Of a stretch of DNA of 64,000 bases, positions 51,788-60,065 are shown one piece after another. The notes under the pieces were generated by a model that had not been told where the DNA came from, did not search any database, and saw nothing but the letters and a program-made list of their open reading frames with translations. The DNA is from Paraconexibacter antarcticus (lineage in GTDB: Bacteria > Actinomycetota > Thermoleophilia > Solirubrobacterales > Solirubrobacteraceae). The DNA is taken from the NCBI RefSeq assembly GCF_024220175.1, contig NZ_CP098502.1:3538514-3602513 (forward strand). The letters are read 5' to 3'. Within the stretch, counting starts at the first letter, position 1, and every line of letters starts with the position of its first letter. Both the position numbers and the translations under genes were made by a program.

Positions 51788-52759
51788 TCACGGCGCTGCG
51801 GGTGGCTGGGCTGTGGTGGCGACGCCGGAGGCCGGCGCCGGGGTGGTCGTGGTGGTCGTGGAAGTCGTCGCGGGCGCCGCGTTCGGCGTCGTAGTCGCCG
51901 CACCTGGCGCGTCACCGCTCGTCGTCGCCGCGGTCTGGCCGGGGGCCGCGCCGCCGGTGGCCTCCATCGGCAGCGGTTCGAGGCCGGCCACGGCGGGCCG
52001 CTCGGGCACCGTGAGGTCGATGAGCGTGCCGCCCGCGGAGGCCGGATCGGCGAGCACGGCGACGAGCGCCGCCCACTTCGCGGCGAGGCGGTCGGCCGCG
52101 CCGAAGGCGACGGCGGGGCCGTCGCGGAGCTGCAGCTCGAGGCCGCGCGCGGCGGTGAACGTCTTCGTCACGTGGTCGCGGAGCGCGGCGGGCGCGGCGG
52201 CGAGGATCGCGACCTGCGCCCGGGCGAGCGCGTCGGTGAGGTGCGTCCCGCCGGGGGTCGCCGTGACGGCGACGGTCGGCAGGCCGTCGGTCCCCGCGCC
52301 GCGCAGCAGCGTCCCGTCCGCCGCGACCGGGATGGCGCTGCCCGCGCTGCGGAGGACCGCCACCGGGGTCCGCTGGACGACGGTGATGTCGAGGCGGTGC
52401 GGGACGTGCCCGGTGGCCTTCACGTCCGCCACGACCGGGAAGCGGCCGACCGCGGTCCGCAGGGCGGCAACGCGGACGTGGAGGGTCGTCATGTCCGCGG
52501 CGGCCGTCGTGAGGGCGTCCCGGATCTCGCCCGCCTGCACCCCCTGGACGCCGCTGACGTTCACGTCGGTCGCCGCGACGAGCGACGAGTCGCGCACGAG
52601 CCGCCAGCCGCCGAAGAGGCAGACCACGACGAGGGCGACCGCGGCGAGGAGCTTCGGTGCGGGCCGTGGGAGGCGCGCCCTGTGGGCGCCGGGCGTGCGA
52701 CCGGCGCGCGGGGCGCGGGCGGCGAACGGGCGGAGGAGCGGGAACGTACGGGCGGCCAT
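51788..52759 (-). CDS. ftsQ: Cell division protein FtsQ/DivIB
   Basis: 323 residues. A basic cytoplasmic head is followed by one span (residues about 37-55, LLAAVALVVVCLFGGWRLV), then a POTRA-type region (ATDVNVSGVQGVQAGEIRDAL) and the FtsQ beta domain with FPVVADVKATGHVPHRLDITVVQRTPVAVL. The final 55 residues are Ala/Thr/Pro low complexity with a Thr run, unusual for the family. It bridges the FtsW/FtsI synthase and the divisome. 173 bp without a recognisable gene separate it from murC. Confidence 0.9.
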   Translation of the reverse strand: MAARTFPLLRPFAARAPRAGRTPGAHRARLPRPAPKLLAAVALVVVCLFGGWRLVRDSSLVAATDVNVSGVQGVQAGEIRDALTTAAADMTTLHVRVAALRTAVGRFPVVADVKATGHVPHRLDITVVQRTPVAVLRSAGSAIPVAADGTLLRGAGTDGLPTVAVTATPGGTHLTDALARAQVAILAAAPAALRDHVTKTFTAARGLELQLRDGPAVAFGAADRLAAKWAALVAVLADPASAGGTLIDLTVPERPAVAGLEPLPMEATGGAAPGQTAATTSGDAPGAATTTPNAAPATTSTTTTTTPAPASGVATTAQPPAAP

Positions 52760-52932
52760 CCACCTGCGTCGTTCGACGGGCGGGCGCGGGTCCCTGCTGT
52801 GGTGGACGGGTGGTCGGGCCGTTGCGCCCGGGGCGGGCCGTGAGGCTCACGGCGGCGGAGATGGCCGCGGGGACGCCGCCGCCGGAAGGGCCGGCCCCGC
52901 GATCAGCGCACACGGCAAGACCGGCGAACCCG

Positions 52933-54231
52933 CTACAGCGCAGCCAGCCGCGCCCCCAGCGCGTTCACGTCCCCCGCCCCCATGACGAGGACGAGGTCGC
53001 CGTCGCGCAGCCGCGGTGCCAGCACCCGCTCGACGTCGTCGAAGCCCGGCAGCCACAGCACCGGCATGCCGGGGCGGGCGTCGAGGGTCGTCTCGGCGAG
53101 CAGGCGGCCGGTGACGGCGGGGAAGTCCTCGGCGCGCTCGCGGGCGGGGTAGACGTCGACGAGGCAGACGACGTCCGCCCCGGCGAGGGCGCGCCCGAAC
53201 TCGCCGGCGAGGTGCTCGGTCCGGCTGAAGAGGTGCGGCTGGAACACGGCGACCACGCGCGACGGCGTGAGGGACCGCGCGGCCTGGATCGTCGCCGCGA
53301 CCTCGGTCGGGTGGTGCGCGTAGTCGTCGACGATCCGGGCGCCGCCCGCGGTGACGCCGAGCGTCTGGAAGCGCCGCCCCGCGCCCGGGAAGGTCGCCAG
53401 CGCGGCGCGGGCGGCCTCCGCGTCGACCCCGGCGAGCCTCAGGACGGCGAGGGCGGCGGCGGCGTTGCGCTGGTTGTGCTCGCCGGGGACGAGGAGCTCG
53501 AGAGGCTCCGCGGGCGCATCGAAGGCGACGGTGTCCGCCGCGCGGTCCCGCAGCGCGAGGACGTCCGGGCGGTCCCAGAGGACGGCGTGCGGCGGCGCGG
53601 CGAGGAACTGCCGGAAGACCGCGCGGACCTCCTCGAGCGAGCCGTAGGTGGCGTGGTGGTCGAGCTCGACGTTCGTCACGACCGCGATGTCGGTCTCGAT
53701 CGACAGCAGGGAGCGGTCGGACTCGTCGGCCTCGACGACGAGCCACTCCCCCGCGCCCCACTCGGCGTTCCGGCCCGTGGAGACGAGGTCACCGCCGATG
53801 AGGTACGCGGGCTCCGCGCCGACCGCGAGCAGCGCGTGGGCGAGCATCGAAGTCGTGGTCGTCTTGCCGTGGGCGCCGGCCACCGCGATCGTCCGCTTCA
53901 GCGCGCTGAAGCGCCGCAGCAGCTCGGCCCGCGGATGGTCGGGGACGCCGCGCCGCGCCGCCTCCTCGCGCTCCGGGTTGGACGCCGGGATCGCCGTCGA
54001 GTGGAAGACCTCCACCCCGTCGCCCGGCGGGACGTTCGCCGCCGCATGCCCGGCCCGCGCGTCGACCCCGAGCGCGCGCAGCGCCGCGAGCCCCGGCGAC
54101 TCGGCCTGATCGGAGCCCGAGACGGTCGCCCCGAGCGCGAGCGCGCAGCGGGCGTAGGCGCTCATCCCGGCCCCGCCGACCCCGACGAGGTGCAGCCGCT
54201 GCCCCGCCCACGGCAGCTCCGCGGCGCTCAC
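52933..54231 (-). CDS. murC: UDP-N-acetylmuramate--L-alanine ligase
   Basis: 432 residues. It adds L-Ala to UDP-MurNAc. LHLVGVGGAGMSAYARCALALG is the nucleotide-binding start. The Mur P-loop is AGAHGKTTTTSMLAHAL, with EADESDRSLL, NVELDHH and YAHHPTEV in the middle and C-terminal domains. The GTG at 54231 overlaps the murG stop (GTGA). The open frame further upstream is inside murG. murB, often next to murC, is not found here. Confidence 0.96.
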   Translation of the reverse strand: MSAAELPWAGQRLHLVGVGGAGMSAYARCALALGATVSGSDQAESPGLAALRALGVDARAGHAAANVPPGDGVEVFHSTAIPASNPEREEAARRGVPDHPRAELLRRFSALKRTIAVAGAHGKTTTTSMLAHALLAVGAEPAYLIGGDLVSTGRNAEWGAGEWLVVEADESDRSLLSIETDIAVVTNVELDHHATYGSLEEVRAVFRQFLAAPPHAVLWDRPDVLALRDRAADTVAFDAPAEPLELLVPGEHNQRNAAAALAVLRLAGVDAEAARAALATFPGAGRRFQTLGVTAGGARIVDDYAHHPTEVAATIQAARSLTPSRVVAVFQPHLFSRTEHLAGEFGRALAGADVVCLVDVYPARERAEDFPAVTGRLLAETTLDARPGMPVLWLPGFDDVERVLAPRLRDGDLVLVMGAGDVNALGARLAAL

Positions 54232-55295
54232 GAGCGCGCCCCGGCCGCCGCGACGACCTCGGCCGAGATGTCGGCCGCCGCATCGGGACGGGCGAGCGCG
54301 GCGGACGCGTCGGCCATCCGGTGCAGGCGCCCGGGGGCGTCGAGCAGGCCGAGGACCTCGGCCGCGAGCCGCTCGGCGGTCACCTCGGCGTCCGGGACGA
54401 GCACCGCCGCACCGCCGTCCACCATCCAGCGCGCGTTGCCGGTCTGGTGGTCGGCCGCCGCGTGCGGGTAGGGCACGAGGATCGCCGGGCGGCCGGCAGC
54501 CGCGACCTCGAAGACCGAGCCGCCCGAGCGCCCGACGCACAGGTCGCAGGCCGCCAGCGCCTCGGCGAAGCCGTCGATGTACGCGCGCAGGTCGTAGTGG
54601 CCGCCGGCCGGGACGCGCTCGCGCAGCGACGCGAAGTCCCGCTCGCCGCAGGCGTGGAGGATCCGCAGGCCCGGCCGCGGCGCGGCGAACGCCTCGATCG
54701 CCGCCTCGTTGAGCGAGCGGGCCCCGAGCGACCCGCCGAAGATGAGGACGCAGGTGTCGCGCTCGCCGAGCTCGAAGCGCGCGCGGGCCGCGGCCCGGTC
54801 GGTCGCGGCGGGCGGGACGGGCCGGCCGGTGACGCGGTAGAGCGGGGCCTCGCGGCCGTCCAGCGGGAAGGCGAGGCAGACCCGGCGCGCCCGGGGCGCG
54901 AGCACGCGGTTCGTCAGGCCGAGGTGCGAGTCGGCCTCGGTAAGGACGAGCGGGATGCGCCGGGCGACCGCGACCGCCCCGATCGGCCCGGCGACGTAGC
55001 CGCCGCCGCCGAGGACGACGTCGGGGCGCTCGGCGCGCACGATCCGCCGCGCGGTCCCGAGCGCCGCGACCGCCCGCGCGGCGCCCCGGGCGGCCTTCAG
55101 CGGGTTCGAGCGCGAGAGGCCCTCGACCCGCAGCCGGTGCAGCTCGTAGCCGGCGGCCGGGACGAGGCGCGCCTCCGCGCGGTCCCCGCCGGCGAAGGCG
55201 ACGTGGTGGCCGTCAGCCCGCAGCGCGTCGGCGACCGCCAGCGCGGGCACCACGTGTCCGGCTGTCCCGCCGGCGGCGATCAACACTCTCAGCAT
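54228..55295 (-). CDS. murG: UDP-GlcNAc:lipid I transferase MurG
   Basis: 355 residues, GT-B fold, makes lipid II at the cytoplasmic membrane face. N-terminal G-loop VLIAAGGTAGHVVPALAVADAL. The C-terminal half has IFGGSLGARSLNEAA, GRSGGSVFEVAAAGRPAILVPYPHAAADHQTGNA. I chose the ATG at 55295 (MLRVLIAAGGTAGH); this already overlaps the end of ftsW by 83 bp. Confidence 0.95.
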   Translation of the reverse strand: MLRVLIAAGGTAGHVVPALAVADALRADGHHVAFAGGDRAEARLVPAAGYELHRLRVEGLSRSNPLKAARGAARAVAALGTARRIVRAERPDVVLGGGGYVAGPIGAVAVARRIPLVLTEADSHLGLTNRVLAPRARRVCLAFPLDGREAPLYRVTGRPVPPAATDRAAARARFELGERDTCVLIFGGSLGARSLNEAAIEAFAAPRPGLRILHACGERDFASLRERVPAGGHYDLRAYIDGFAEALAACDLCVGRSGGSVFEVAAAGRPAILVPYPHAAADHQTGNARWMVDGGAAVLVPDAEVTAERLAAEVLGLLDAPGRLHRMADASAALARPDAAADISAEVVAAAGARS

Positions 55296-56439
55296 CGCTG
55301 CGGGATCCTGGCACGGCGCGGACATGGGCGACGCCTCCCTGCGCGACGTTCAGCAGGAGCCCCATGCCCATGAGCAGCACGAGGAGGTTCGTCGAGCCGT
55401 AGCTGATGAACGGCAGCGGCACCCCGGTCACCGGCGCCATCCCGAGCACCGTGAAGACGTTCAGCAGCCCCTGGCAGAGGATCATCGACGTCAGGCCCAC
55501 GGCAAGGAGCTTGCCGTAGGCGCCCTGGGCGCCCTTGGCGACCCGCAGGCCCGCGTAGGCGATGAGGCCGTAGAGGAAGAGGACGACGGAGACGCCGATG
55601 ACGCCGAGCTCCTCCCCGATGATCGCGAGGATGAAGTCCGTGTGGGCCTCGGGGAGGTAGAAGACCTTCTGGACCGACTCGCCGAGGCCGCGGCCGAAGA
55701 ACCCGCCGGAGCCGAGCGCGATCTGCCCCTGCACCGCCTGCAGGCCGGTGTTCTGCGCGTCCGCCCACGGGTTCATGAACGAGGAGAGCCGCTGCATCCG
55801 GTACGGCTCGACGACGGCCATGAGGAGGACGAGGACCACCCCGCCGGCGATGAGCACGCCGAGGTAGCGGAGCGGGATCCCGGCGGCGACGAGGATCGCG
55901 CTGAGCGTCATCGCGATGACGAGCGCGGTGCCGATGTCCTTCGTCGCCACGAGCCCGACGCCGACGCAGCAGACGCCGGCCAGCGGGACGAGCAGCCGGC
56001 CCTCGCGGATGATCTTCGGCCGCGTCGCGAGGACCTTCACGACGTAGAGGAGCAGCGCGAGCTTCATGAGCTCGGAGGGCTGGAACTGCAGCGGGCCCGC
56101 GCCCAGCCAGCGCCGCGACCCGTTGACCGACACCCCGATGCCGGGGACGAGGACGAGGAACTGCATCGCGATGCACGCGCCGAGGAACGGCCCGGTGAGC
56201 TCGGCGATGACCTTCAGGCCGTGCCGCGCGATGACCTGCATGAGGACGAGGCCGATCGCGCCGAAGATGACGTAGCGGATGAGGTAGCTCGTCCCGTCCC
56301 CCTGGTGCTGGAGCAGCGTCTTCGCGCTCGAGGCGCTGTAGACCATGACCGCACCCGCCGCCAGGAGGCAGAACGTGGCGGTCAGGAGGATGTTGGCTTC
56401 CAGCGGTTGCGAGCGATCTCGCGGGGACGGCGGCGGCAT
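55213..56439 (-). CDS. ftsW: Peptidoglycan glycosyltransferase FtsW (SEDS family)
   Basis: 408 residues with ten membrane spans. SEDS motifs: GSRRWLGAGPLQFQPSELMKLALLLY, LPEAHTDFILAIIGEELGVIG with the catalytic Asp region, and GVPLPFISYGSTNLL. It polymerises lipid II during septation. The last 30 residues (RSDAESVDRRRRDSRTRGARAGG) are a basic cytoplasmic tail encoded in the region that also encodes the MurG N-terminus. Confidence 0.96.
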   Translation of the reverse strand: MPPPSPRDRSQPLEANILLTATFCLLAAGAVMVYSASSAKTLLQHQGDGTSYLIRYVIFGAIGLVLMQVIARHGLKVIAELTGPFLGACIAMQFLVLVPGIGVSVNGSRRWLGAGPLQFQPSELMKLALLLYVVKVLATRPKIIREGRLLVPLAGVCCVGVGLVATKDIGTALVIAMTLSAILVAAGIPLRYLGVLIAGGVVLVLLMAVVEPYRMQRLSSFMNPWADAQNTGLQAVQGQIALGSGGFFGRGLGESVQKVFYLPEAHTDFILAIIGEELGVIGVSVVLFLYGLIAYAGLRVAKGAQGAYGKLLAVGLTSMILCQGLLNVFTVLGMAPVTGVPLPFISYGSTNLLVLLMGMGLLLNVAQGGVAHVRAVPGSRSDAESVDRRRRDSRTRGARAGGRRRAAG

Positions 56440-56483
56440 CAGGCCTGGATTCGACGCGCACGCGCCGTTTCCTCATCACCCGA

Positions 56484-57749
56484 TCATGAAAAGGCGCTCA
56501 CGAGGGATCGGAAATGCCGGCCGCGCTCCTCGTAGTTCGCGTACTGCCCGAAGGACGCGCACGCCGGGGACAGCAGGACGACGTCGCCGGGGCGGGCGGC
56601 GGCGCGCGCCGCGGCGACGGCGGCCCCGAGGTCGCCGCGGTCGGTCCCGGTCCCGAGCGCCGCCTGCAGGCGGCCGGCGGCGGCCCCGACGAGCTGGACG
56701 GACGCGGCCCGCGCGGCGACCGGCGCCCGCAGCGGCCCGAAGTCCTCCTGCTTGGCGTCGTCGCCTCCGAGGATGAGGTGCAGCGGCGCGTCGATCGCCG
56801 CGAGCGCCGTCAGCGCGGACGCGACGTTCGTCGCCTTGGAGTCGTCGACGTAGCGCACGCCGTCGACGACGGCGATCTCGCGCAGGCGGTGCTCGACGCC
56901 GGCGAACGTCCGCAGCGCCTCGGCGATCGCGTCCTCCGGCAGCCCGCAGGCGCGCGCCGCCGCGACGACCGCCCGGGCGTTGGCGCGGTTGTGGGCGCCG
57001 GGGAGCGCGGGCTCGGCGGGCAGCTCGACGTCGTCGCTGAGCACCCGCGCCGCCGCCCCCGGCACCCGCCCCGCCACCGCGGCCGGGACGATCGCCACGT
57101 CCGTCGCGAGCTGCCGTCCGAACATACCGTCGAGCTTCGCCGCCGCGTACGCCTCGACCGACCCGTGCCAGTCGAGGTGGTCGGACTCGAGGTTGAGGAG
57201 GACGCCGACCTCGGGACGGAAGGCGAGCGTGTCGAACAGCTGGTAGCTCGAGCACTCCAGGACGACGGTCGTCCCCGGCTCGAGGTCCGTCCCGATGAGC
57301 GACGTGTACGGCAGGCCGACGTTGCCGACGACCCGGACCGGGCGGCCCGCGCAGCGCCACGCGTGGCCGAGCCACTCGGTGACGGTCGTCTTGCCGTTCG
57401 TCCCGGTGACGGCGACGACCGGCGCGCCGACGAGGCGCCAGGCGAGCTCGACCTCGCCGAGGACCGGGAGCCCCGCGGCCCGCGCCGCGGCGACGACCGG
57501 CGCGCGCGGCGGCACGCCCGGGGACTTCACGACGGCACGGGCGGCCCCGGTGCCGTCGAGCCGGGCGAGCCCGTCCACCCCCGTCTGAACCGGAAAGCCG
57601 ACGTCCGCCGGCAGGGCGGGCGTCCCGCTGTCGACACCCGTCACCGTCGCCCCGCGCGCCGCGAGCGCCCGCCCGGCGGCGAGCCCGGAGCGCGCGAGCC
57701 CCACCACGAGCCACGGCCCCTCGGGCAGCGCTGGACGCGTCTCGTTCAC
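56484..57749 (-). CDS. murD: UDP-MurNAc-L-alanine--D-glutamate ligase
   Basis: 421 residues. LVVGLARSGLAAGRALAARGATV opens the N-terminal domain. The Mur P-loop is AVTGTNGKTTVTEWLGHAW, followed by LECSSYQL, NLESDHLDWHGS and DDSKATNVASALTAL. Adds D-Glu to the stem peptide. GTG start 14 bp after mraY, without a clear ribosome-binding site; the open frame upstream lies in mraY. Confidence 0.95.
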   Translation of the reverse strand: MNETRPALPEGPWLVVGLARSGLAAGRALAARGATVTGVDSGTPALPADVGFPVQTGVDGLARLDGTGAARAVVKSPGVPPRAPVVAAARAAGLPVLGEVELAWRLVGAPVVAVTGTNGKTTVTEWLGHAWRCAGRPVRVVGNVGLPYTSLIGTDLEPGTTVVLECSSYQLFDTLAFRPEVGVLLNLESDHLDWHGSVEAYAAAKLDGMFGRQLATDVAIVPAAVAGRVPGAAARVLSDDVELPAEPALPGAHNRANARAVVAAARACGLPEDAIAEALRTFAGVEHRLREIAVVDGVRYVDDSKATNVASALTALAAIDAPLHLILGGDDAKQEDFGPLRAPVAARAASVQLVGAAAGRLQAALGTGTDRGDLGAAVAAARAAARPGDVVLLSPACASFGQYANYEERGRHFRSLVSAFS

Positions 57750-57763
57750 CGGCCGGGCGCCGC

Positions 57764-58732
57764 TCAGGAGACGGACTGCTGGTAGATCGTGAAGCCGATG
57801 GCGCTGCACACCGCGGCGACGATCCAGAACCGCAGGATGATCTTCGTCTCCGACCAGCCCTCGATCTCGAAGTGGTGGTGGATCGGGGCCATCTTGAAGA
57901 CCCGCTTGCGGAAGGTCTGGAACGAGAAGACCTGGATCATCACGCTCAGCGCCTCGACGACGAAGATGCCGCCGATGAGGACGAGCAGCTCCTCGGTCTT
58001 CGTCATGATCGCCAGCCCGCCGATGATGCCGCCGAGGCCGAGCGACCCGGTGTCCCCCATGAAGATCGTCGCCGGGAACGCGTTGTACCAGAGAAATCCG
58101 ATGCAGGCCCCGACTCCGCAGCCGGCGAGCAGCGCGAGGTCCTGCTGACCCCGCGTGATGAACGTGATGCCGATGTAGGCGAGCAGGACGATCGACGTGC
58201 AGCCCGCGGCGAGGCCGTCGAGGCCGTCGGTGAGGTTCACCGCGTTCGTCGTGCCGGCGATGACGAGGTAGATGAAGACGGGGTAGAAGATCCCGAGGTC
58301 CACCGTCGCGTCGATCGACCGCAGGCGCACCGTCTCCTCCAGGCCCGCCTTGTCGACGGCGACCCACCAGAGGAAGAGCGTGATGCCGACGAGCCACAGG
58401 AGCTTCCAGCGGCCCTGGAGGCCGAGGTTGCGGCGGCGGAAGACCTTCTGCGCGTCGTCGAGGAAGCCGAGCAGCGCCGAGCCGATGCCGGCGCCGAAGA
58501 CCCCGATCGCGCGCCAGTCGTAGTCGCACAGGATGAGGAACGGGACGGAGATCGCGATGAACATGATGATCCCGCCCATCGTCGGCGTGCCCGCCTTGGC
58601 GTGGTGGCCGGCCGGGCCCTCCTCGCGGATGTGCTGCCCGAACTCGCGCGCCCGCAGCGCCGCGATGAACCGCGGGCTCAGGAAGATGCAGAGGAGGAGC
58701 GATGCGGTGCCGCCGATGAGGATCTCACCCAT
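57764..58732 (-). CDS. mraY: Phospho-MurNAc-pentapeptide transferase MraY
   Basis: 322 residues, ten spans, makes lipid I from UDP-MurNAc-pentapeptide and undecaprenyl phosphate. Motifs GPAGHHAKAGTPTMGG, LLGFLDDAQKV, NLTDGLDGLAAG, NAFPATIFMGDTGSLGLGG and MAPIHHHFEIEGW are all present. It overlaps the murF stop by 8 bp. Confidence 0.97.
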   Translation of the reverse strand: MGEILIGGTASLLLCIFLSPRFIAALRAREFGQHIREEGPAGHHAKAGTPTMGGIIMFIAISVPFLILCDYDWRAIGVFGAGIGSALLGFLDDAQKVFRRRNLGLQGRWKLLWLVGITLFLWWVAVDKAGLEETVRLRSIDATVDLGIFYPVFIYLVIAGTTNAVNLTDGLDGLAAGCTSIVLLAYIGITFITRGQQDLALLAGCGVGACIGFLWYNAFPATIFMGDTGSLGLGGIIGGLAIMTKTEELLVLIGGIFVVEALSVMIQVFSFQTFRKRVFKMAPIHHHFEIEGWSETKIILRFWIVAAVCSAIGFTIYQQSVS

Positions 58733-60065
58733 GTGTGCTCCCGAGGTTCGCAGGCCCGGCGGCGCGGAGCGCCCCGGTCACGGCTTCCAGCCCCACCCCG
58801 CGGGACGCTTTGACGAGGACGGTGTCCCCCGGCTGCAGGAGCCCGGGGACGAGGACGGCGGCCGCCTCGGCGTCGGGGACCGCGTGGTCCCCGGCGTAGG
58901 CGGCGCTCAGCGGGCCGACGGCGACGAGCAGCTCGACGCCGGCGTCGCGGGCGTAGGCGCCGATCTGGGCGTGGTGCTCGTCCTCCCCCGGCCCGAGCTC
59001 GCGCATGTCGCCGAGGACGGCGACGCGGCGGCCGGGGGAGGTGGCGGCGAGGTCGTCGAGGGCGGCACGCATGGACAGGGGGTTCGCGTTGTAGCAGTCC
59101 TCGATGACGGTGATGTCGCCGTCGAGGTGCAGCCGCTGGCCGCGCATCTCGCTGAGGGTCAGCGCGACCTCGCCGGCCGGCTGCGCGCCGATCGCCCGGG
59201 CGGCGGCGAGCGCGGCGCAGGCGTCGGTCCGCACGTGGACGGGCTGCGCGTCGAGGCCGAAGCCGGCGAGCGCGCCGGGCTCCACGTCGGCCCCCGAGCC
59301 GGCCGGGCCGAACGTGACCGTCGTCAGGTCGGCGCGCAGGTGGGGCTCCAGCAGCGGCTCCCCCGCGGGCAGGACGGCGACGCCGCGCCCGGCCGGAAGT
59401 GCCGCGACGAGGGCGGCCTTCTCGGCGGCGATCGCCTCCATCGTCCCGAGCTGCTCGAGGTGGACCGGGCCGAGGGCGGTGATGACGCCGACGTCGGGCT
59501 CGGCGATCGCCGCGAGCTCGGCGATCTGCCCGGCGCCCCGCATGCCCATCTCGAGGACGAGCGCCTGGGTGCCGGCGGGGGCGCCGAGGACGGTCAGCGG
59601 CAGCCCGATCTCGGTGTTGAGGTTGCGCTCGTTCGCGGTGACGGCGACCCCGGAGGCGGCGAGCATCGCGGCGAGCAGGTCCTTCGTCGTCGTCTTGCCG
59701 ACCGAGCCGGTGACGCCGATGACCGGGCAGCCGAGCGCGCGCCGCCACGCCGTCGCCAGCCGCTGCAGCGCGCGCAGCGGATCGGTCGCGACGAGGACGA
59801 CCCCGGTCTCCCCGGCCGCGGCGACGGCCTCCTCGCCCCAGGCCTCGCCGACGAGGACGCCCCACGCGCCGCCCGCGAGCGCCCCGGGCGCGAAGCGGCC
59901 ACCGTCGGCGTGCTCGCCCGGGAGCCCGGCGAAGAGGTCGCCCGGGCCGGCGGCCCGGGAGTCGATGGACGCGCGCACGGGGCCGCCGGCGGCCGCAGCG
60001 GCGCCCGACGCGAGCAGCCGCGCGCCCGCGGCGGTGGCGACCTGCTCAGGCGACCAGGCGCGCAC
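58725..60065 (-). CDS. murF: UDP-MurNAc-tripeptide--D-alanyl-D-alanine ligase
   Basis: 446 residues. It adds D-Ala-D-Ala to complete the pentapeptide. IDSRAAGPGDLFAGLPGEHADGG is typical of MurF/MurE N-termini. P-loop VIGVTGSVGKTTTKDLLAAML, NERNLNTEIGLPLTVL, EMGMRGAGQIAELA, EDCYNANPLSMRAAL. GTG start overlapping murE by 20 bp. Confidence 0.96.
   Translation of the reverse strand: MRAWSPEQVATAAGARLLASGAAAAAGGPVRASIDSRAAGPGDLFAGLPGEHADGGRFAPGALAGGAWGVLVGEAWGEEAVAAAGETGVVLVATDPLRALQRLATAWRRALGCPVIGVTGSVGKTTTKDLLAAMLAASGVAVTANERNLNTEIGLPLTVLGAPAGTQALVLEMGMRGAGQIAELAAIAEPDVGVITALGPVHLEQLGTMEAIAAEKAALVAALPAGRGVAVLPAGEPLLEPHLRADLTTVTFGPAGSGADVEPGALAGFGLDAQPVHVRTDACAALAAARAIGAQPAGEVALTLSEMRGQRLHLDGDITVIEDCYNANPLSMRAALDDLAATSPGRRVAVLGDMRELGPGEDEHHAQIGAYARDAGVELLVAVGPLSAAYAGDHAVPDAEAAAVLVPGLLQPGDTVLVKASRGVGLEAVTGALRAAGPANLGSTHG

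Noticed and set aside
54296..55325. Longer MurG start at 55325
   Set aside because: It would add ten residues before the conserved MLRVLIAAGGTAGH and increase the overlap with ftsW to 113 bp.
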